This document shows positions 40,925 through 49,751 of a DNA stretch of 64,000 nt, one piece after another (positions within the stretch are counted from its first letter, which is position 1; each line of letters opens with the position of its first letter). Both the position numbers and the translations under genes were made by a program. The stretch is from Cereibacter ovatus (GTDB lineage: Bacteria > Pseudomonadota > Alphaproteobacteria > Rhodobacterales > Rhodobacteraceae). The DNA is taken from the NCBI RefSeq assembly GCF_900207575.1, contig NZ_OAOQ01000004.1, positions 1 to 64,000 on the forward strand, in the 5' to 3' direction. Under the pieces are notes generated by a model. It was given only the letters and a program-made list of their open reading frames with translations, was not told the origin of the DNA and did no database searches.

Positions 40925-43803
40925 AAGACTTTATCATTCCCGACGACCGCGACTTCGGCACCCCTGCCGTCAAGGCTGCGGCCATGGTCACGCTGGAGGT
41001 GGACGGGTTCGAAGTCACGGTTCCGACCGGCACCTCTGTGATGCGCGCCGCCGCCGAGGCGGGGATCTCGGTTCCGAAACTCTGCGCGACCGACATGCTG
41101 GACGCCTTCGGGTCGTGCCGGCTGTGTCTGGTAGAGATCGAGGGGCGCGCCGGCACTCCGGCCTCCTGCACCACGCCGGTGGCGCCGGGGATGAAGGTCC
41201 GGACCCAGACCGCAAAGCTCAAACAACTGCGCCGCGGCGTGATGGAGCTTTACATCTCGGACCATCCGCTGGACTGCCTGACCTGCGCCGCCAATGGCGA
41301 TTGCGAATTGCAGGACATGGCCGGCGCCGTGGGGCTGCGCGATGTGCGCTATCATTCGGTGGAAAATCATTTCGAACCTCGCCGCACCGGCGGAGACCTG
41401 AATCCGCAATGGATGCCGAAGGACGAGACGAACCCCTATTTCACCTATGATCCCGCGAAATGCATCGTCTGTTCGCGCTGCGTCCGCGCCTGCGAGGAGG
41501 TGCAAGGCACCTTCGCCCTGACCATCGAGGGCCGCGGCTTTGACAGCCGCGTATCGGCCGGCATGGCCAGCGATACCTTCCTGAGTTCGGACTGCGTCAG
41601 CTGTGGCGCCTGCGTGCAGGCCTGCCCCACCGGCACGCTTCAGGAAAAGTCGGTGATCGAGATCGGCACCCCTGATCGGTCGATCATCACCACCTGCGCC
41701 TATTGCGGCGTCGGCTGCTCGTTCAAGGCCGAGATGCGCGGGGATGAGGTGGTTCGCATGGTGCCGTGGAAAAGCGGCAAGGCCAACCGCGGCCATTCCT
41801 GCGTCAAGGGGCGCTTCGCCTATGGCTATGCCGCGCACAAGGACCGCATCCTGAAGCCGATGGTGCGCGAAACGATCCATGATCCATGGCAGGAAACCAC
41901 TTGGGAACAGGCACTTGACTTTGCCGCCCGCCGTCTGCGCGCGATTCAGGACAAGCACGGCCGGCAGTCGATCGGCGTCATCACCTCGTCGCGCTGCACG
42001 AATGAGGAAACCTATCTGGTCCAGAAACTGACCCGCGCGGTGTTTGGCAACAACAACACCGACACCTGCGCGCGGGTCTGCCACTCGCCCACCGGCTATG
42101 GGCTGGGGCAGACCTTCGGCACCTCGGCCGGGACGCAGGATTTCGATTCGGTCGAACAGGCGGACGTGGTGGTGGTGATCGGCGCGAACCCGACCGACGG
42201 CCACCCCGTCTTTGCCAGCCGGCTGAAGAAACGGCTGCGCAAGGGCGCAAAGCTGATCGTGATCGACCCGCGCCGGATCGATCTGGTGCAAAGCCCGCAT
42301 GTCCGGGCCGCGCATCACCTTGCGCTGCGGCCGGGCACCAATGTGGCCGTGGTGACTGCGCTGGCGCATGTGATCGTGACCGAAGGGCTGATGAATGAAA
42401 AATTCATCCGCGAACGCTGCGACTGGGACGAGTTCCAGGACTATGCCGAGTTCGTGTCAGACCCGCGCCACGCCCCCGAAGCGGTTGAGGCACTGACCGG
42501 CGTGCCGGCTGCCGAGATCCGCGCCGCCGCCCGGCTTTATGCCGGGGGCGGGAATGGCGCGATCTATTACGGTCTTGGCGTGACCGAACACAGTCAGGGT
42601 TCGACCACGGTGATCGGCATCGCCAATCTTGCGATGCTGACGGGAAACATCGGCCGGCCCGGCGTGGGGGTCAACCCGCTGCGGGGGCAGAACAACGTGC
42701 AGGGTTCTTGCGACATGGGATCGTTCCCGCACGAACTGCCCGGCTATCGCCATGTGAAAAACGACTCCGCCCGAGAGATGTTCGAATCGCTCTGGGGCGT
42801 GAAGATCGACCCCGAACCCGGCCTGCGCATCCCCAACATGCTGGATGCCGCAGTCGAAGGCAGCTTCAAGGGCCTTTACTGTCAGGGCGAGGACATCCTG
42901 CAATCCGACCCCGACACGAAACATGTGGCGGCGGGCCTTGCGGCGATGGACTGCGTCATTGTCCACGATCTGTTCCTGAACGAGACCGCGAATTACGCCC
43001 ATGTCTTCCTGCCGGGCTCGTCGTTTCTGGAAAAGGACGGCACCTTCACCAATGCCGAGCGGCGGATCAACCGCGTCCGTCGCGTGATGGCGCCGAAAAA
43101 CGGTTTCGCGGACTGGCAGATCACCCAGATGCTGGCCAATGCGATGGGCGCCGGCTGGTCCTATGATCATCCATCGCAGATCATGGCCGAGATCGCCGCC
43201 ACCACACCATCCTTCGCCGGCGTCAGCTATGACCTGCTTGACCGCGAAGGCTCGGTCCAGTGGCCCTGCAACGACGCGCATCCGTTGGGCACTCCGCTGA
43301 TGCACACCGATGGCTTCATGCGCGGGCGTGGAAAATTCATCCGCACCGAATATGTGGCGACCGATGAAAAGACCGGGCCACGCTTTCCGCTGCTGCTGAC
43401 CACAGGGCGCATCCTGAGCCAATACAACGTCGGCGCGCAGACCCGCCGCACCGCCAACGTGGTCTGGCACCCCGAGGATGTGCTGGAGATCCACCCCCAC
43501 GACGCCGAGCTGCGCGGCGTGAAACAGGGCGACTGGGTGCGCCTTGCCTCGCGCGCGGGGGAAACGACGCTTCGGGCGACACTGACCGAAAGGGTCTCGC
43601 CGGGGGTGGTCTATACCACCTTCCACCATCCGCAGACGCAGGCCAATGTCATCACCACCGACTTCTCGGACTGGGCCACCAACTGCCCGGAATACAAGGT
43701 GACGGCGGTGCAGGTCGCATTGTCGAACGGTCCTTCGGATTGGCAGGAAGATTACGCGGCGCAAGCCACGCTTGCCCGCCGCATCCTGCCCGCGGCCGAA
43801 TGA
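40921..43803 (+). CDS. fdsA: NAD-dependent formate dehydrogenase, catalytic alpha subunit
   Basis: 960 residues from the ATG at 40921. NuoG-like N-terminus: [2Fe-2S] Cys at about 55, 66, 69 and 83; His-Cys3 [4Fe-4S] near 115-128; CIVCSRCVRAC and CVSCGACVQAC double cluster at about 181-235. Then the bis-MGD domain with CAYCGVGC at 259-266. The Mo ligand is Cys 387 in RVCHSPTGYG; no in-frame TGA, so it is a Cys rather than a Sec enzyme, as in Rhodobacter capsulatus. The C-terminal MGD-binding domain closes the protein. Oxidises formate to CO2 in the cytoplasm, oxygen-tolerant in known members. Confidence 0.96.
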   Translation: MKDFIIPDDRDFGTPAVKAAAMVTLEVDGFEVTVPTGTSVMRAAAEAGISVPKLCATDMLDAFGSCRLCLVEIEGRAGTPASCTTPVAPGMKVRTQTAKLKQLRRGVMELYISDHPLDCLTCAANGDCELQDMAGAVGLRDVRYHSVENHFEPRRTGGDLNPQWMPKDETNPYFTYDPAKCIVCSRCVRACEEVQGTFALTIEGRGFDSRVSAGMASDTFLSSDCVSCGACVQACPTGTLQEKSVIEIGTPDRSIITTCAYCGVGCSFKAEMRGDEVVRMVPWKSGKANRGHSCVKGRFAYGYAAHKDRILKPMVRETIHDPWQETTWEQALDFAARRLRAIQDKHGRQSIGVITSSRCTNEETYLVQKLTRAVFGNNNTDTCARVCHSPTGYGLGQTFGTSAGTQDFDSVEQADVVVVIGANPTDGHPVFASRLKKRLRKGAKLIVIDPRRIDLVQSPHVRAAHHLALRPGTNVAVVTALAHVIVTEGLMNEKFIRERCDWDEFQDYAEFVSDPRHAPEAVEALTGVPAAEIRAAARLYAGGGNGAIYYGLGVTEHSQGSTTVIGIANLAMLTGNIGRPGVGVNPLRGQNNVQGSCDMGSFPHELPGYRHVKNDSAREMFESLWGVKIDPEPGLRIPNMLDAAVEGSFKGLYCQGEDILQSDPDTKHVAAGLAAMDCVIVHDLFLNETANYAHVFLPGSSFLEKDGTFTNAERRINRVRRVMAPKNGFADWQITQMLANAMGAGWSYDHPSQIMAEIAATTPSFAGVSYDLLDREGSVQWPCNDAHPLGTPLMHTDGFMRGRGKFIRTEYVATDEKTGPRFPLLLTTGRILSQYNVGAQTRRTANVVWHPEDVLEIHPHDAELRGVKQGDWVRLASRAGETTLRATLTERVSPGVVYTTFHHPQTQANVITTDFSDWATNCPEYKVTAVQVALSNGPSDWQEDYAAQATLARRILPAAE

Positions 43804-44615
43804 TGGAGACGCGGCGCCTGCTTCCCAGTCTTGCGCTGTCGCCCGGCCTGGCGGAAGCCGGCACCCGATGCTTGCCCGAAGAAACCGCCATCGCGCTGAC
43901 CTTCAACGGCACGACGCAGGCGGTGATGATGGCAAGCCCCTCGGATCTTGAGGATTTTGCCACCGGCTTTGCCCTGACCGAAGGCTTTGCCCGGCCGGAT
44001 GAAATCGAAAGCGTGACCGCGGTCGAGACGCCGCGAGGGATCGATCTTCAGATCTGGCTGACCCGCCCCGCCGGCGACCGTCTGGCCGCGCGCAGGCGCC
44101 GGATGGCCGGGCCGGTCGGTTGCGGATTGTGCGGGCTTGACAGTCTGGACGAGGCGCTGCGCGATCCGCCGCGGGTGCCCCACAGCGCACTGCGCCTGTC
44201 AGTCGCGCAGGCGGCGGGCGCGGTGCGGGCGCTGATGGCACATCAGCCGCTGCACGATGCGACGCGGGCGGTTCATGCCGCGGGTTTCTGGACAAGGGCC
44301 GGAATCGTCATGGCGCGCGAAGATGTGGGCCGGCACAATGCGCTGGACAAGCTGGCCGGGGCGCTGGTTCGGGCCAGCCGGCCGGCGACGGCAGGGGCGG
44401 TTGTGCTGACATCGCGGGTGTCGATCGACATGGTGCAGAAATGCGCGCGGATGGGCGCGCCGGTGCTGATCGCGGTGTCGGCGCCCACCGCCCATGCGGT
44501 TCACATGGCGGATGCCGCCGGCATCACCCTGATTGCTCTTGCCCGCGGCGACCGCTGCGAGGTCTTTACCCATCCCCACCGCATCCTGCCGGACGAGGCC
44601 ACCGATGTCGCCTGA
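43800..44615 (+). CDS. fdsC: FdhD-type sulfurtransferase (FdsC)
   Basis: 271 residues from the ATG at 43800, in an ATGA overlap with the fdsA stop. FdhD family: PEETAIALTFNG, ATGFALTEGFA, then GCGLCG near 103 (the CxxC that carries the sulfur from IscS), AREDVGRHNALDKLAGAL near 180 and RVSIDMVQKCARMGAP. Transfers sulfur to the bis-MGD cofactor of FdsA before insertion. Known to be required for active formate dehydrogenase. Confidence 0.93.
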   Translation: MMETRRLLPSLALSPGLAEAGTRCLPEETAIALTFNGTTQAVMMASPSDLEDFATGFALTEGFARPDEIESVTAVETPRGIDLQIWLTRPAGDRLAARRRRMAGPVGCGLCGLDSLDEALRDPPRVPHSALRLSVAQAAGAVRALMAHQPLHDATRAVHAAGFWTRAGIVMAREDVGRHNALDKLAGALVRASRPATAGAVVLTSRVSIDMVQKCARMGAPVLIAVSAPTAHAVHMADAAGITLIALARGDRCEVFTHPHRILPDEATDVA

Positions 44616-44826
44616 GAAGCTGATCTACATGGCGAACCAGATCGCCATCTTCTTCGAATCAAAGCCCGTCACCGAAGGTGCAGCCGGAACCGCCGCCCAT
44701 ATCAACGACTTCTGGGAACCGCGGATGCGCCGGCAACTGTTCGCGCTGATCGATGCCGGAACACCCGGCTTTCGCCCGCTGGTGTTGCAGGCCGCGGCCG
44801 AGATCCGCCGGCCCGCGGAGGCCTAG
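44605..44826 (+). CDS. fdsD: Formate dehydrogenase delta subunit
   Basis: 73 residues from the ATG at 44605 (MSPEKLIYMANQIAIFFES), overlapping fdsC by 11 bases. FdsD family pattern: KLIYMANQIAxFF, then HINDFWEPRMRRQL near 35. Small subunit needed for assembly of the complex. Last gene of the operon; it ends eight bases before the convergent RAM-domain gene, and no terminator hairpin is obvious. Confidence 0.93.
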   Translation: MSPEKLIYMANQIAIFFESKPVTEGAAGTAAHINDFWEPRMRRQLFALIDAGTPGFRPLVLQAAAEIRRPAEA

Positions 44827-44834
44827 CGCCGTCG

Positions 44835-45071
44835 TCAGAACGCCTTGAAGGTCATGGTTGTCAGCGTCCGCTGAATGCCCGGGATATCGAACAGCTTGTC
44901 CGACAGGAACCGGCCGACATCCTGATCCGCCGGCACATAAATCTTGGCCATCAGGTCGAAATCGCCCGAGGTGGAATACAATTCCGACACCACCTCGCGA
45001 TCATAGATCGCATCGGCAACCTCGTAGGTCTTGCCGGGCACGCAGCGGAACTGGACGAAAACGCAGCGCAT
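44835..45071 (-). CDS. Stand-alone RAM domain (Lrp/AsnC ligand-binding type)
   Basis: 78 residues: MRCVFVQFRCVPGKTYEVADAI, GDFDLMAKIYVP and LFDIPGIQRTLTTMTF. This is only the C-terminal regulatory domain of Lrp/AsnC proteins; there is no HTH. Single-domain versions oligomerise and bind amino acids, and may modulate full-length Lrp proteins. Function unknown. Confidence 0.82.
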   Translation of the reverse strand: MRCVFVQFRCVPGKTYEVADAIYDREVVSELYSTSGDFDLMAKIYVPADQDVGRFLSDKLFDIPGIQRTLTTMTFKAF

Positions 45072-45145
45072 GTGCTTGCTCCCTTGAAACTTTCCCAGAC
45101 TTTAGCCCCCTGCCCCGACGAAGTCACGCCCTCGCCGGCGGGCCG

Positions 45146-46663
45146 CTACCCGTCGGGCTGAAGGTTCAGCCGCGGCGCCACGCGGGGCAGATCCTCGACC
45201 GACAGCGGCTTTTGCGGCAGCGCCAGACGGTTGCGCACCACCCAGATCAGCCGCTTTTCGGCGCGGGTGATCGCAACATAGGCCAGCCGCTTCCACAGCG
45301 GCACGCCGGCCTCGGTCCGGCCGGCCTGTGCTGCGGCCCAAAGGTCGGGGGCAAAGACCTGAACCACCTCCCACTGCGAACCTTGCGCCTTGTGGATCGT
45401 CACCGCCGCGCCATGCAGAAAGGCCGCCCCCATCCGCGCCGCCGCGGGAATGAAGGGTTCCTCTTCGCCCGGTTTCTCGATCTTGATGATCGAGGCCGCC
45501 GAGACCTGCGGATCTTCCGCCCCCACCACATGCAGCCTGGCAAAGCCGTCGCGGCTGCCGGGGCCAAGATAGATCACCTGCGCGCCCTTGATCAGACCGC
45601 GCGCCTCAAGATCGATCCGCTTCTTGCGATGCTTCAGCGGCAGTTCGATCCCGTCGCAGATCAGCGGCTCGCCGGGCAAAAGCTCGGTCTCGGGGGCGCC
45701 CTGAGCGGCGCGAAAGGCGGTGATCAGTCGGATGCGGGTCTGGTTGCGCCAGACCAGCGCGGGCGAGCGCGCCATCAGATCGGCATCCACCCGTTGCGCC
45801 ACCTGCACCCGGTCATCATGGCGCGCGGCGCGTTCCACCATCGCCTCGAACGCCTCGAAGCCAAGGTCGGGATCGGCCAGCGCATGGGCCAGATCAAGGA
45901 TCGGGTTGTCTTCGGCCTGCCGGTGGATGCGGGACAGCGTCAGGGTCCGCGCCTCGCCCAGCGTCTCGAACACCATCTTGCCGGACTGGCCCACCGGGGC
46001 AAGCTGCGCCGGGTCGCCAAACAGCACCAGCGTCGGAAAGATCTCGCGCAGGTCGTCGAACTGGCGTTCGTCCAGCATCGACGCCTCATCGACAAATCCC
46101 ACATCCAGCGGCTCGTCCCGCCGCTTCCAGCCCTTGATGAAATCGGACCCACGCAGCCCCGCCGCCGCCAGCGCACCGGGGATCGAGGCAACCTGATCGT
46201 AGAACGCCTTGGCCCGGTCCAGCGCCAGTTCGGTCAGGCCCTCGACCTCGGGGCGCTTGCCATTGCCGGCCAGCCATTCAGCGATGCGTTCATATTGTGG
46301 ATCATAGACCGGGGAATACAGGATGCGGTGGATGGTGGTGGCCGGAACGCCCCTCATCCGCAGCACGCTGGCCGCCTTGTTGGTCGGCGCCAGAACGGCC
46401 AGCGTCCGCCGCTCCTTGCGCTTGCGGCCCTCCCAGTCGCCCGAGACGACCTCGACGCCCGCGTCAACCAGCGCCTTGGTCAGCGAGGCCAGCAGCATCG
46501 TCTTGCCCGACCCGGCCTTGCCGACCACAGCCAGCACCGACGACTTGCCCTCGACCGCGGTGCCCAGCGTGTTGCTGGCCAGATCCACACCCATGCCGCG
46601 CAGCTGATCGGCCACGCGGTCATAGGCCTCGGCCTGATCGTCGGAGAAGGCAAGAACTTGCAT
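45146..46663 (-). CDS. RecD-like ATP-dependent DNA helicase
   Basis: 505 residues from the ATG at 46663; the frame reaches further without a better start. Superfamily 1B helicase: Walker A VVGKAGSGKTMLL near 55, motif Ib LAPTNKAASVLR near 95, Walker B GFVDEASMLDERQF near 215, motif III LFGDPAQLAPVG near 240, motif IV RIHRQAEDNP, and C-terminal 2A/2B region with FLHGAAVTIHKAQGSQW and YVAITRAEKRLIW near 470. Shorter than RecD and closer to phage Dda-type helicases in size. 5'-3' translocation is expected from the family. Probably the only gene after the small protein at 46709. Confidence 0.88.
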   Translation of the reverse strand: MQVLAFSDDQAEAYDRVADQLRGMGVDLASNTLGTAVEGKSSVLAVVGKAGSGKTMLLASLTKALVDAGVEVVSGDWEGRKRKERRTLAVLAPTNKAASVLRMRGVPATTIHRILYSPVYDPQYERIAEWLAGNGKRPEVEGLTELALDRAKAFYDQVASIPGALAAAGLRGSDFIKGWKRRDEPLDVGFVDEASMLDERQFDDLREIFPTLVLFGDPAQLAPVGQSGKMVFETLGEARTLTLSRIHRQAEDNPILDLAHALADPDLGFEAFEAMVERAARHDDRVQVAQRVDADLMARSPALVWRNQTRIRLITAFRAAQGAPETELLPGEPLICDGIELPLKHRKKRIDLEARGLIKGAQVIYLGPGSRDGFARLHVVGAEDPQVSAASIIKIEKPGEEEPFIPAAARMGAAFLHGAAVTIHKAQGSQWEVVQVFAPDLWAAAQAGRTEAGVPLWKRLAYVAITRAEKRLIWVVRNRLALPQKPLSVEDLPRVAPRLNLQPDG

Positions 46664-46708
46664 CGCGCGACCATAGCGGCAGCGGCGGGCCAAGGCCAGC
46701 GCCGGCGA

Positions 46709-46888
46709 TCAGTTGCGGCGGGCGGGCGGGGCGTCCTCGGGCTCGGGCGGATGGTCCGGGCAGGCGCCCAGTTCAGCCCGCGCCAGCCGGATCGTCTCGT
46801 CCAGCCCGGCGGCAAGCGTGGACAGGGCATTCCGCGCGGCATAGCTGCGCAGATCGCTGAGAACGTCAAGAATCCAGTCATGTGTCAT
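46709..46888 (-). CDS. Small conserved protein, 59 residues
   Basis: Reads MTHDWILDVLSDLRSYAARN, then an Ala/Leu-rich helix (ALSTLAAGLDETIRLARAEL) and a Pro-rich end, 59 residues before a TGA stop. I recall similar short proteins starting MTHDWILDVL in Rhodobacteraceae. A predominantly helical acidic peptide with no known function. Ends 45 bases before the helicase ATG. The SD is weak. Too short to appear in most gene lists. Confidence 0.65.
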   Translation of the reverse strand: MTHDWILDVLSDLRSYAARNALSTLAAGLDETIRLARAELGACPDHPPEPEDAPPARRN

Positions 46889-46991
46889 GGCGGCATGGCG
46901 CCGGAATCGCCTTTCAGACCAAGGTCTTTCTACCGTAAGGCGAACTCGGCAGGCGCGGTCGTGTCAACCATGCTTTCCGCACAGGGCGGGC

Positions 46992-47024
46992 AAAAAAGCT
47001 CCGCACCCGCGCGGGGTGCGGAGC
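46992..47024 (-). terminator. Intrinsic terminator of ccr
   Basis: Minus strand: 11-bp perfect stem GCTCCGCACCC/GGGTGCGGAGC with loop GCGCG followed directly by TTTTTT. Twenty bases after the ccr stop. Textbook structure. Confidence 0.93.
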
Positions 47025-47043
47025 CACATTCGGATGTCAGGGC

Positions 47044-48336
47044 TTAGCCCTTCGGGCGGGCGTCAAGCACATCGGCGAAGGTGCGCAGGCCGGTGCGCGG
47101 CGCCTGCACCAGCACGGCCATGTTGCCCGGCTTGTGCTGGTTCCTGTACATCTTCATATGCGCGGCCGGGATGTCGGCCCAAGGGAAGACCTCGGACATG
47201 CAGGGGTCGATCCGCCGCTCGATCATCAGCTGGTTGGCGCCCGACGCCTGCTTCAGGTTGGCAAAGTGGCTGCCTTGCAGGCGCTTCTGGTGCATCCACA
47301 TGTAGCGCACGTCGAAGGTGCAGTTGAAGCCTGTGGTGCCGGCGCAGATCACCACCATCCCGCCCTTTTTCACCACCAGCGAGGAAACCGGGAAGGTCGC
47401 CTCGCCCGGATGTTCGAACACCATGTCGACGTTCACGCCCTTGCCGGTGATGTCCCAGATCGCCTTGCCGAACTTGCGCGCTTCCTTCAGCCACTCGTTG
47501 TATTCCGGCGAGTTGACCTTGGGCAACTGCCCCCAGCACTTGAAGTCCTTGCGGTTGATGACGCCCTTGGCGCCAAGGCCCATGACGAAATCGCGCTTGT
47601 CCTCTTCCGAGATCACGCCGATCGCATTCGCGCCCGCGGTGTTGATCAGCTGGATCGCATAGGAACCGAGGCCACCCGAGGCGCCCCAGACCAGCACGTT
47701 CTGCCCCGGCTTCAGGTCATGCGGCTTGTGGCCGAACAGCATCCGATAGGCGGTGGCCAGCGTCAGCGTGTAGCAGGCGCTTTCCTCCCAGGTCAGATGC
47801 TTCGGCCGCTTCATCAGCTGCTGGGCCTGCACGCGGGTGAACTGGGCAAAGCTGCCGTCGGGCGTCTCATAGCCCCAGATCCGCTGGCTGGGCGAATACA
47901 TCGGGTCGCCGCCGTTGCATTCCTCGTCGTCGCCGTCGTCCTGATTGCAGTGGATCACCACCTCGTCGCCGACCTTCCAGCGTTTCACCTTGTCACCGAC
48001 GGCCCAGACGATGCCCGCCGCGTCCGACCCTGCGATGTGATAGGGCTGCTTGTGCCCGTCGAAGGGCGAGACCGGAACGCCAAGCCCGGCCCAGATGCCG
48101 TTGTAGTTCACGCCGGCCGCCATCACGAGCACCAGAACCTCGTGGCTGTCGATGGTCGGGGTTTCGACCACTTCGACCTGCATCGCCTTGTCAGGCTCGC
48201 CATGGCGTTCGCGACGAATCGCCCACGCATACATCTGTTTCGGCACATAACCCATCGGAGGCATTTCGCCGATCTCGTAAAGATCCTTCTGGGGAGCATC
48301 GTAGGCGACGATGTCGCTTTGAACGTCGAGGGCCAT
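47044..48336 (-). CDS. ccr: Crotonyl-CoA carboxylase/reductase
   Basis: 430 residues from the ATG at 48336, which has AAGGAGG upstream; the frame extends 27 codons further without a ribosome site. Medium-chain dehydrogenase/reductase fold: N-terminal catalytic domain with GVNYNGIWAGLG, HIAGSDAAGIVWAVGD, and Rossmann site VLVWGASGGLGSYAIQL near 220; FKCWGQLPKVNSPEYNEW is a Ccr-specific insert. Reductively carboxylates crotonyl-CoA to ethylmalonyl-CoA with NADPH and CO2, the signature step of the EMC pathway. Upstream DNA carries a palindromic operator overlapping the predicted -35. Confidence 0.96.
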   Translation of the reverse strand: MALDVQSDIVAYDAPQKDLYEIGEMPPMGYVPKQMYAWAIRRERHGEPDKAMQVEVVETPTIDSHEVLVLVMAAGVNYNGIWAGLGVPVSPFDGHKQPYHIAGSDAAGIVWAVGDKVKRWKVGDEVVIHCNQDDGDDEECNGGDPMYSPSQRIWGYETPDGSFAQFTRVQAQQLMKRPKHLTWEESACYTLTLATAYRMLFGHKPHDLKPGQNVLVWGASGGLGSYAIQLINTAGANAIGVISEEDKRDFVMGLGAKGVINRKDFKCWGQLPKVNSPEYNEWLKEARKFGKAIWDITGKGVNVDMVFEHPGEATFPVSSLVVKKGGMVVICAGTTGFNCTFDVRYMWMHQKRLQGSHFANLKQASGANQLMIERRIDPCMSEVFPWADIPAAHMKMYRNQHKPGNMAVLVQAPRTGLRTFADVLDARPKG

Positions 48337-48396
48337 GTTCGCCTCCTTGGGGTCCGCAGGGTGCCGCAGTGCAGAATCGCGACGGTTCGATGCGTT

Positions 48397-48429
48397 GAGA
48401 TACGTTCGTATTCGCAAGATTGCAATACG
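48397..48429 (-). promoter_or_regulatory. ccr promoter with overlapping palindromic operator
   Basis: Minus-strand TTGCAA (48420-48425), 17 bp, TATCTC (48397-48402). A near-perfect palindrome at 48407-48429, CGTATT...AATACG around CGCAAGATTGCA, overlaps the -35. GCAA/TTGC half-sites are reminiscent of ScfR-family acyl-CoA regulators (PccR, RamB), recalled knowledge. CGCAAGATTG recurs upstream of mcl2. Confidence 0.55.
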
Positions 48430-48472
48430 TTTGACGCCTGTTTTGTAATTTTATGTCCGCCGCGCCGCAGCG

Positions 48473-49516
48473 TCAGGCATCCCGGCGCCGGAACTCTCGC
48501 GCGCGCCCGCGAGACGCCGCCCCGCGCCGCACCCCCAGAACCAGCGCCGCGCTGACCGGGCTTCGCGCGGCCAAGACATGCAGCAGCACCGGCAGCGCAA
48601 GACCGGCCATCAGCCCCAGCGGGATCTGAATCGCGGGATCGTCCACGCCGACCTGGGTCAGAACCCGGCGCGTCAACGAGGTCGCGAAGACGTGGTAAAG
48701 ATAGATCGTGAAGGAATAGGCGCCGAAACGGTCGATCAGCGTCAGTCGCGGCAGCGCAAGCATCGCCACGACACAGCCCCCCAGCCCGAGCGCAAGGCTT
48801 TGCAGATCCTGCCGGTCGTCGGAAAAGGCCCCCAGATCCATATACCGGCCGATCGACAGCGCAGACCCCACGACAACCGCCAGCGCCGCAAGCAACACCG
48901 CAGGCAAGGCAACCCGCGCCAGCGCAGGGGCGTATCGGCAAAACACCACCCCAAACAGGAAATAGGGTGCCAGATAGATCGCGCCGATCACCGAGAAAAC
49001 ATCAGTCGATGGTTTCGGCCCCCACAGGCCAAAGGCGGTGGCCAGGATGAATGCCGGCAGCGCAGCCCCCCCTCGCGACAGCGCATCCAGAGGCGCATAG
49101 ACAAGGAAGATCACCAGAATCGACATAAGGAACCAATAGTGCAGGATCGGGAACACGGCATATTCCCACCACCGCAGGTCAGGCACACCAGCCGGCACGA
49201 TCTTTGCGGCGACAACGCTTAACGCGATGGCGACCGCCCCCGGCACCACAAGCCGGCGGATCTTGCCCAACGCGAAGCGCGGAAGATCGCCGGCCCCAAG
49301 CGGCTTCAGCGCGAACACCAGCCCGGCGATGAAGGCAAAAAGCGGCATCCGCAGATCGCGGAAAAAGTCCGCGAACAGCCGCGCAGGATGCGGGTAATCG
49401 ATCTGCAATCCCGCCTCGGGCGTCGAGCCGATGACATGGTACGCAACAAGCAGAACCGTCGCGAGCAGTCGCGCCGTCTCAACCGGAAGATCCCGTTGCA
49501 GAAGACGACCACGCAT
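48473..49516 (-). CDS. Acyltransferase 3 family membrane protein
   Basis: 347 residues from the ATG at 49516; a TTG at 49558 is an alternative and neither has a good SD. OafA/YrhL-type polytopic protein with about ten membrane helices: N-terminal ARLLATVLLVAYHVIG with the conserved catalytic His region, then FFRDLRMPLFAFIAGLVF. Transfers acyl groups, usually acetyl, to carbohydrates or phospholipids; substrate unknown. Gene stands between ccr and ecm, which normally adjoin in this pathway, so it may be an insertion with its own function such as surface polysaccharide modification. Confidence 0.82.
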   Translation of the reverse strand: MRGRLLQRDLPVETARLLATVLLVAYHVIGSTPEAGLQIDYPHPARLFADFFRDLRMPLFAFIAGLVFALKPLGAGDLPRFALGKIRRLVVPGAVAIALSVVAAKIVPAGVPDLRWWEYAVFPILHYWFLMSILVIFLVYAPLDALSRGGAALPAFILATAFGLWGPKPSTDVFSVIGAIYLAPYFLFGVVFCRYAPALARVALPAVLLAALAVVVGSALSIGRYMDLGAFSDDRQDLQSLALGLGGCVVAMLALPRLTLIDRFGAYSFTIYLYHVFATSLTRRVLTQVGVDDPAIQIPLGLMAGLALPVLLHVLAARSPVSAALVLGVRRGAASRGRAREFRRRDA

Positions 49517-49675
49517 CAGGATCGAAACAAAGGTCACAAACCGAAAACCAAGGTTCAAGCCTCAAAGATATCAATAAATGGCTGGCGGCCACAGGCGTCG
49601 CTGGTCACGCTAGGGGAAGCCATCACCCCGATCAAGCATCGCCATTCCGTCGGCGGAATTCCGCACCGCAGCGAA

Positions 49676-49705
49676 TTGACAGTGACATTATATTTCGCGT
49701 ATCCA
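49676..49705 (+). promoter_or_regulatory. Candidate promoter of ecm
   Basis: TTGACA (49676-49681), 18 bp, TATCCA (49700-49705), followed by AAGGAG (49739-49744) before the ATG. GCAA-CTTAA-TTGC at 49715-49727 lies just after the start point and has the same GCAA/TTGC halves as the ccr operator, with different spacing. Confidence 0.5.
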
Positions 49706-49751
49706 CACCCAACCGCAACTTAATTGCCCGACCCAACGAAGGAGCCTCGCC

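Noticed and set aside
40921-43803. Selenocysteine in formate dehydrogenase
   Set aside because: The frame has no internal TGA and the Mo ligand position is a Cys codon.
44533-44604. Longer N-terminus for FdsD
   Set aside because: The extra residues are the shadow of fdsC; the family starts at MSPEKLIYMANQ.
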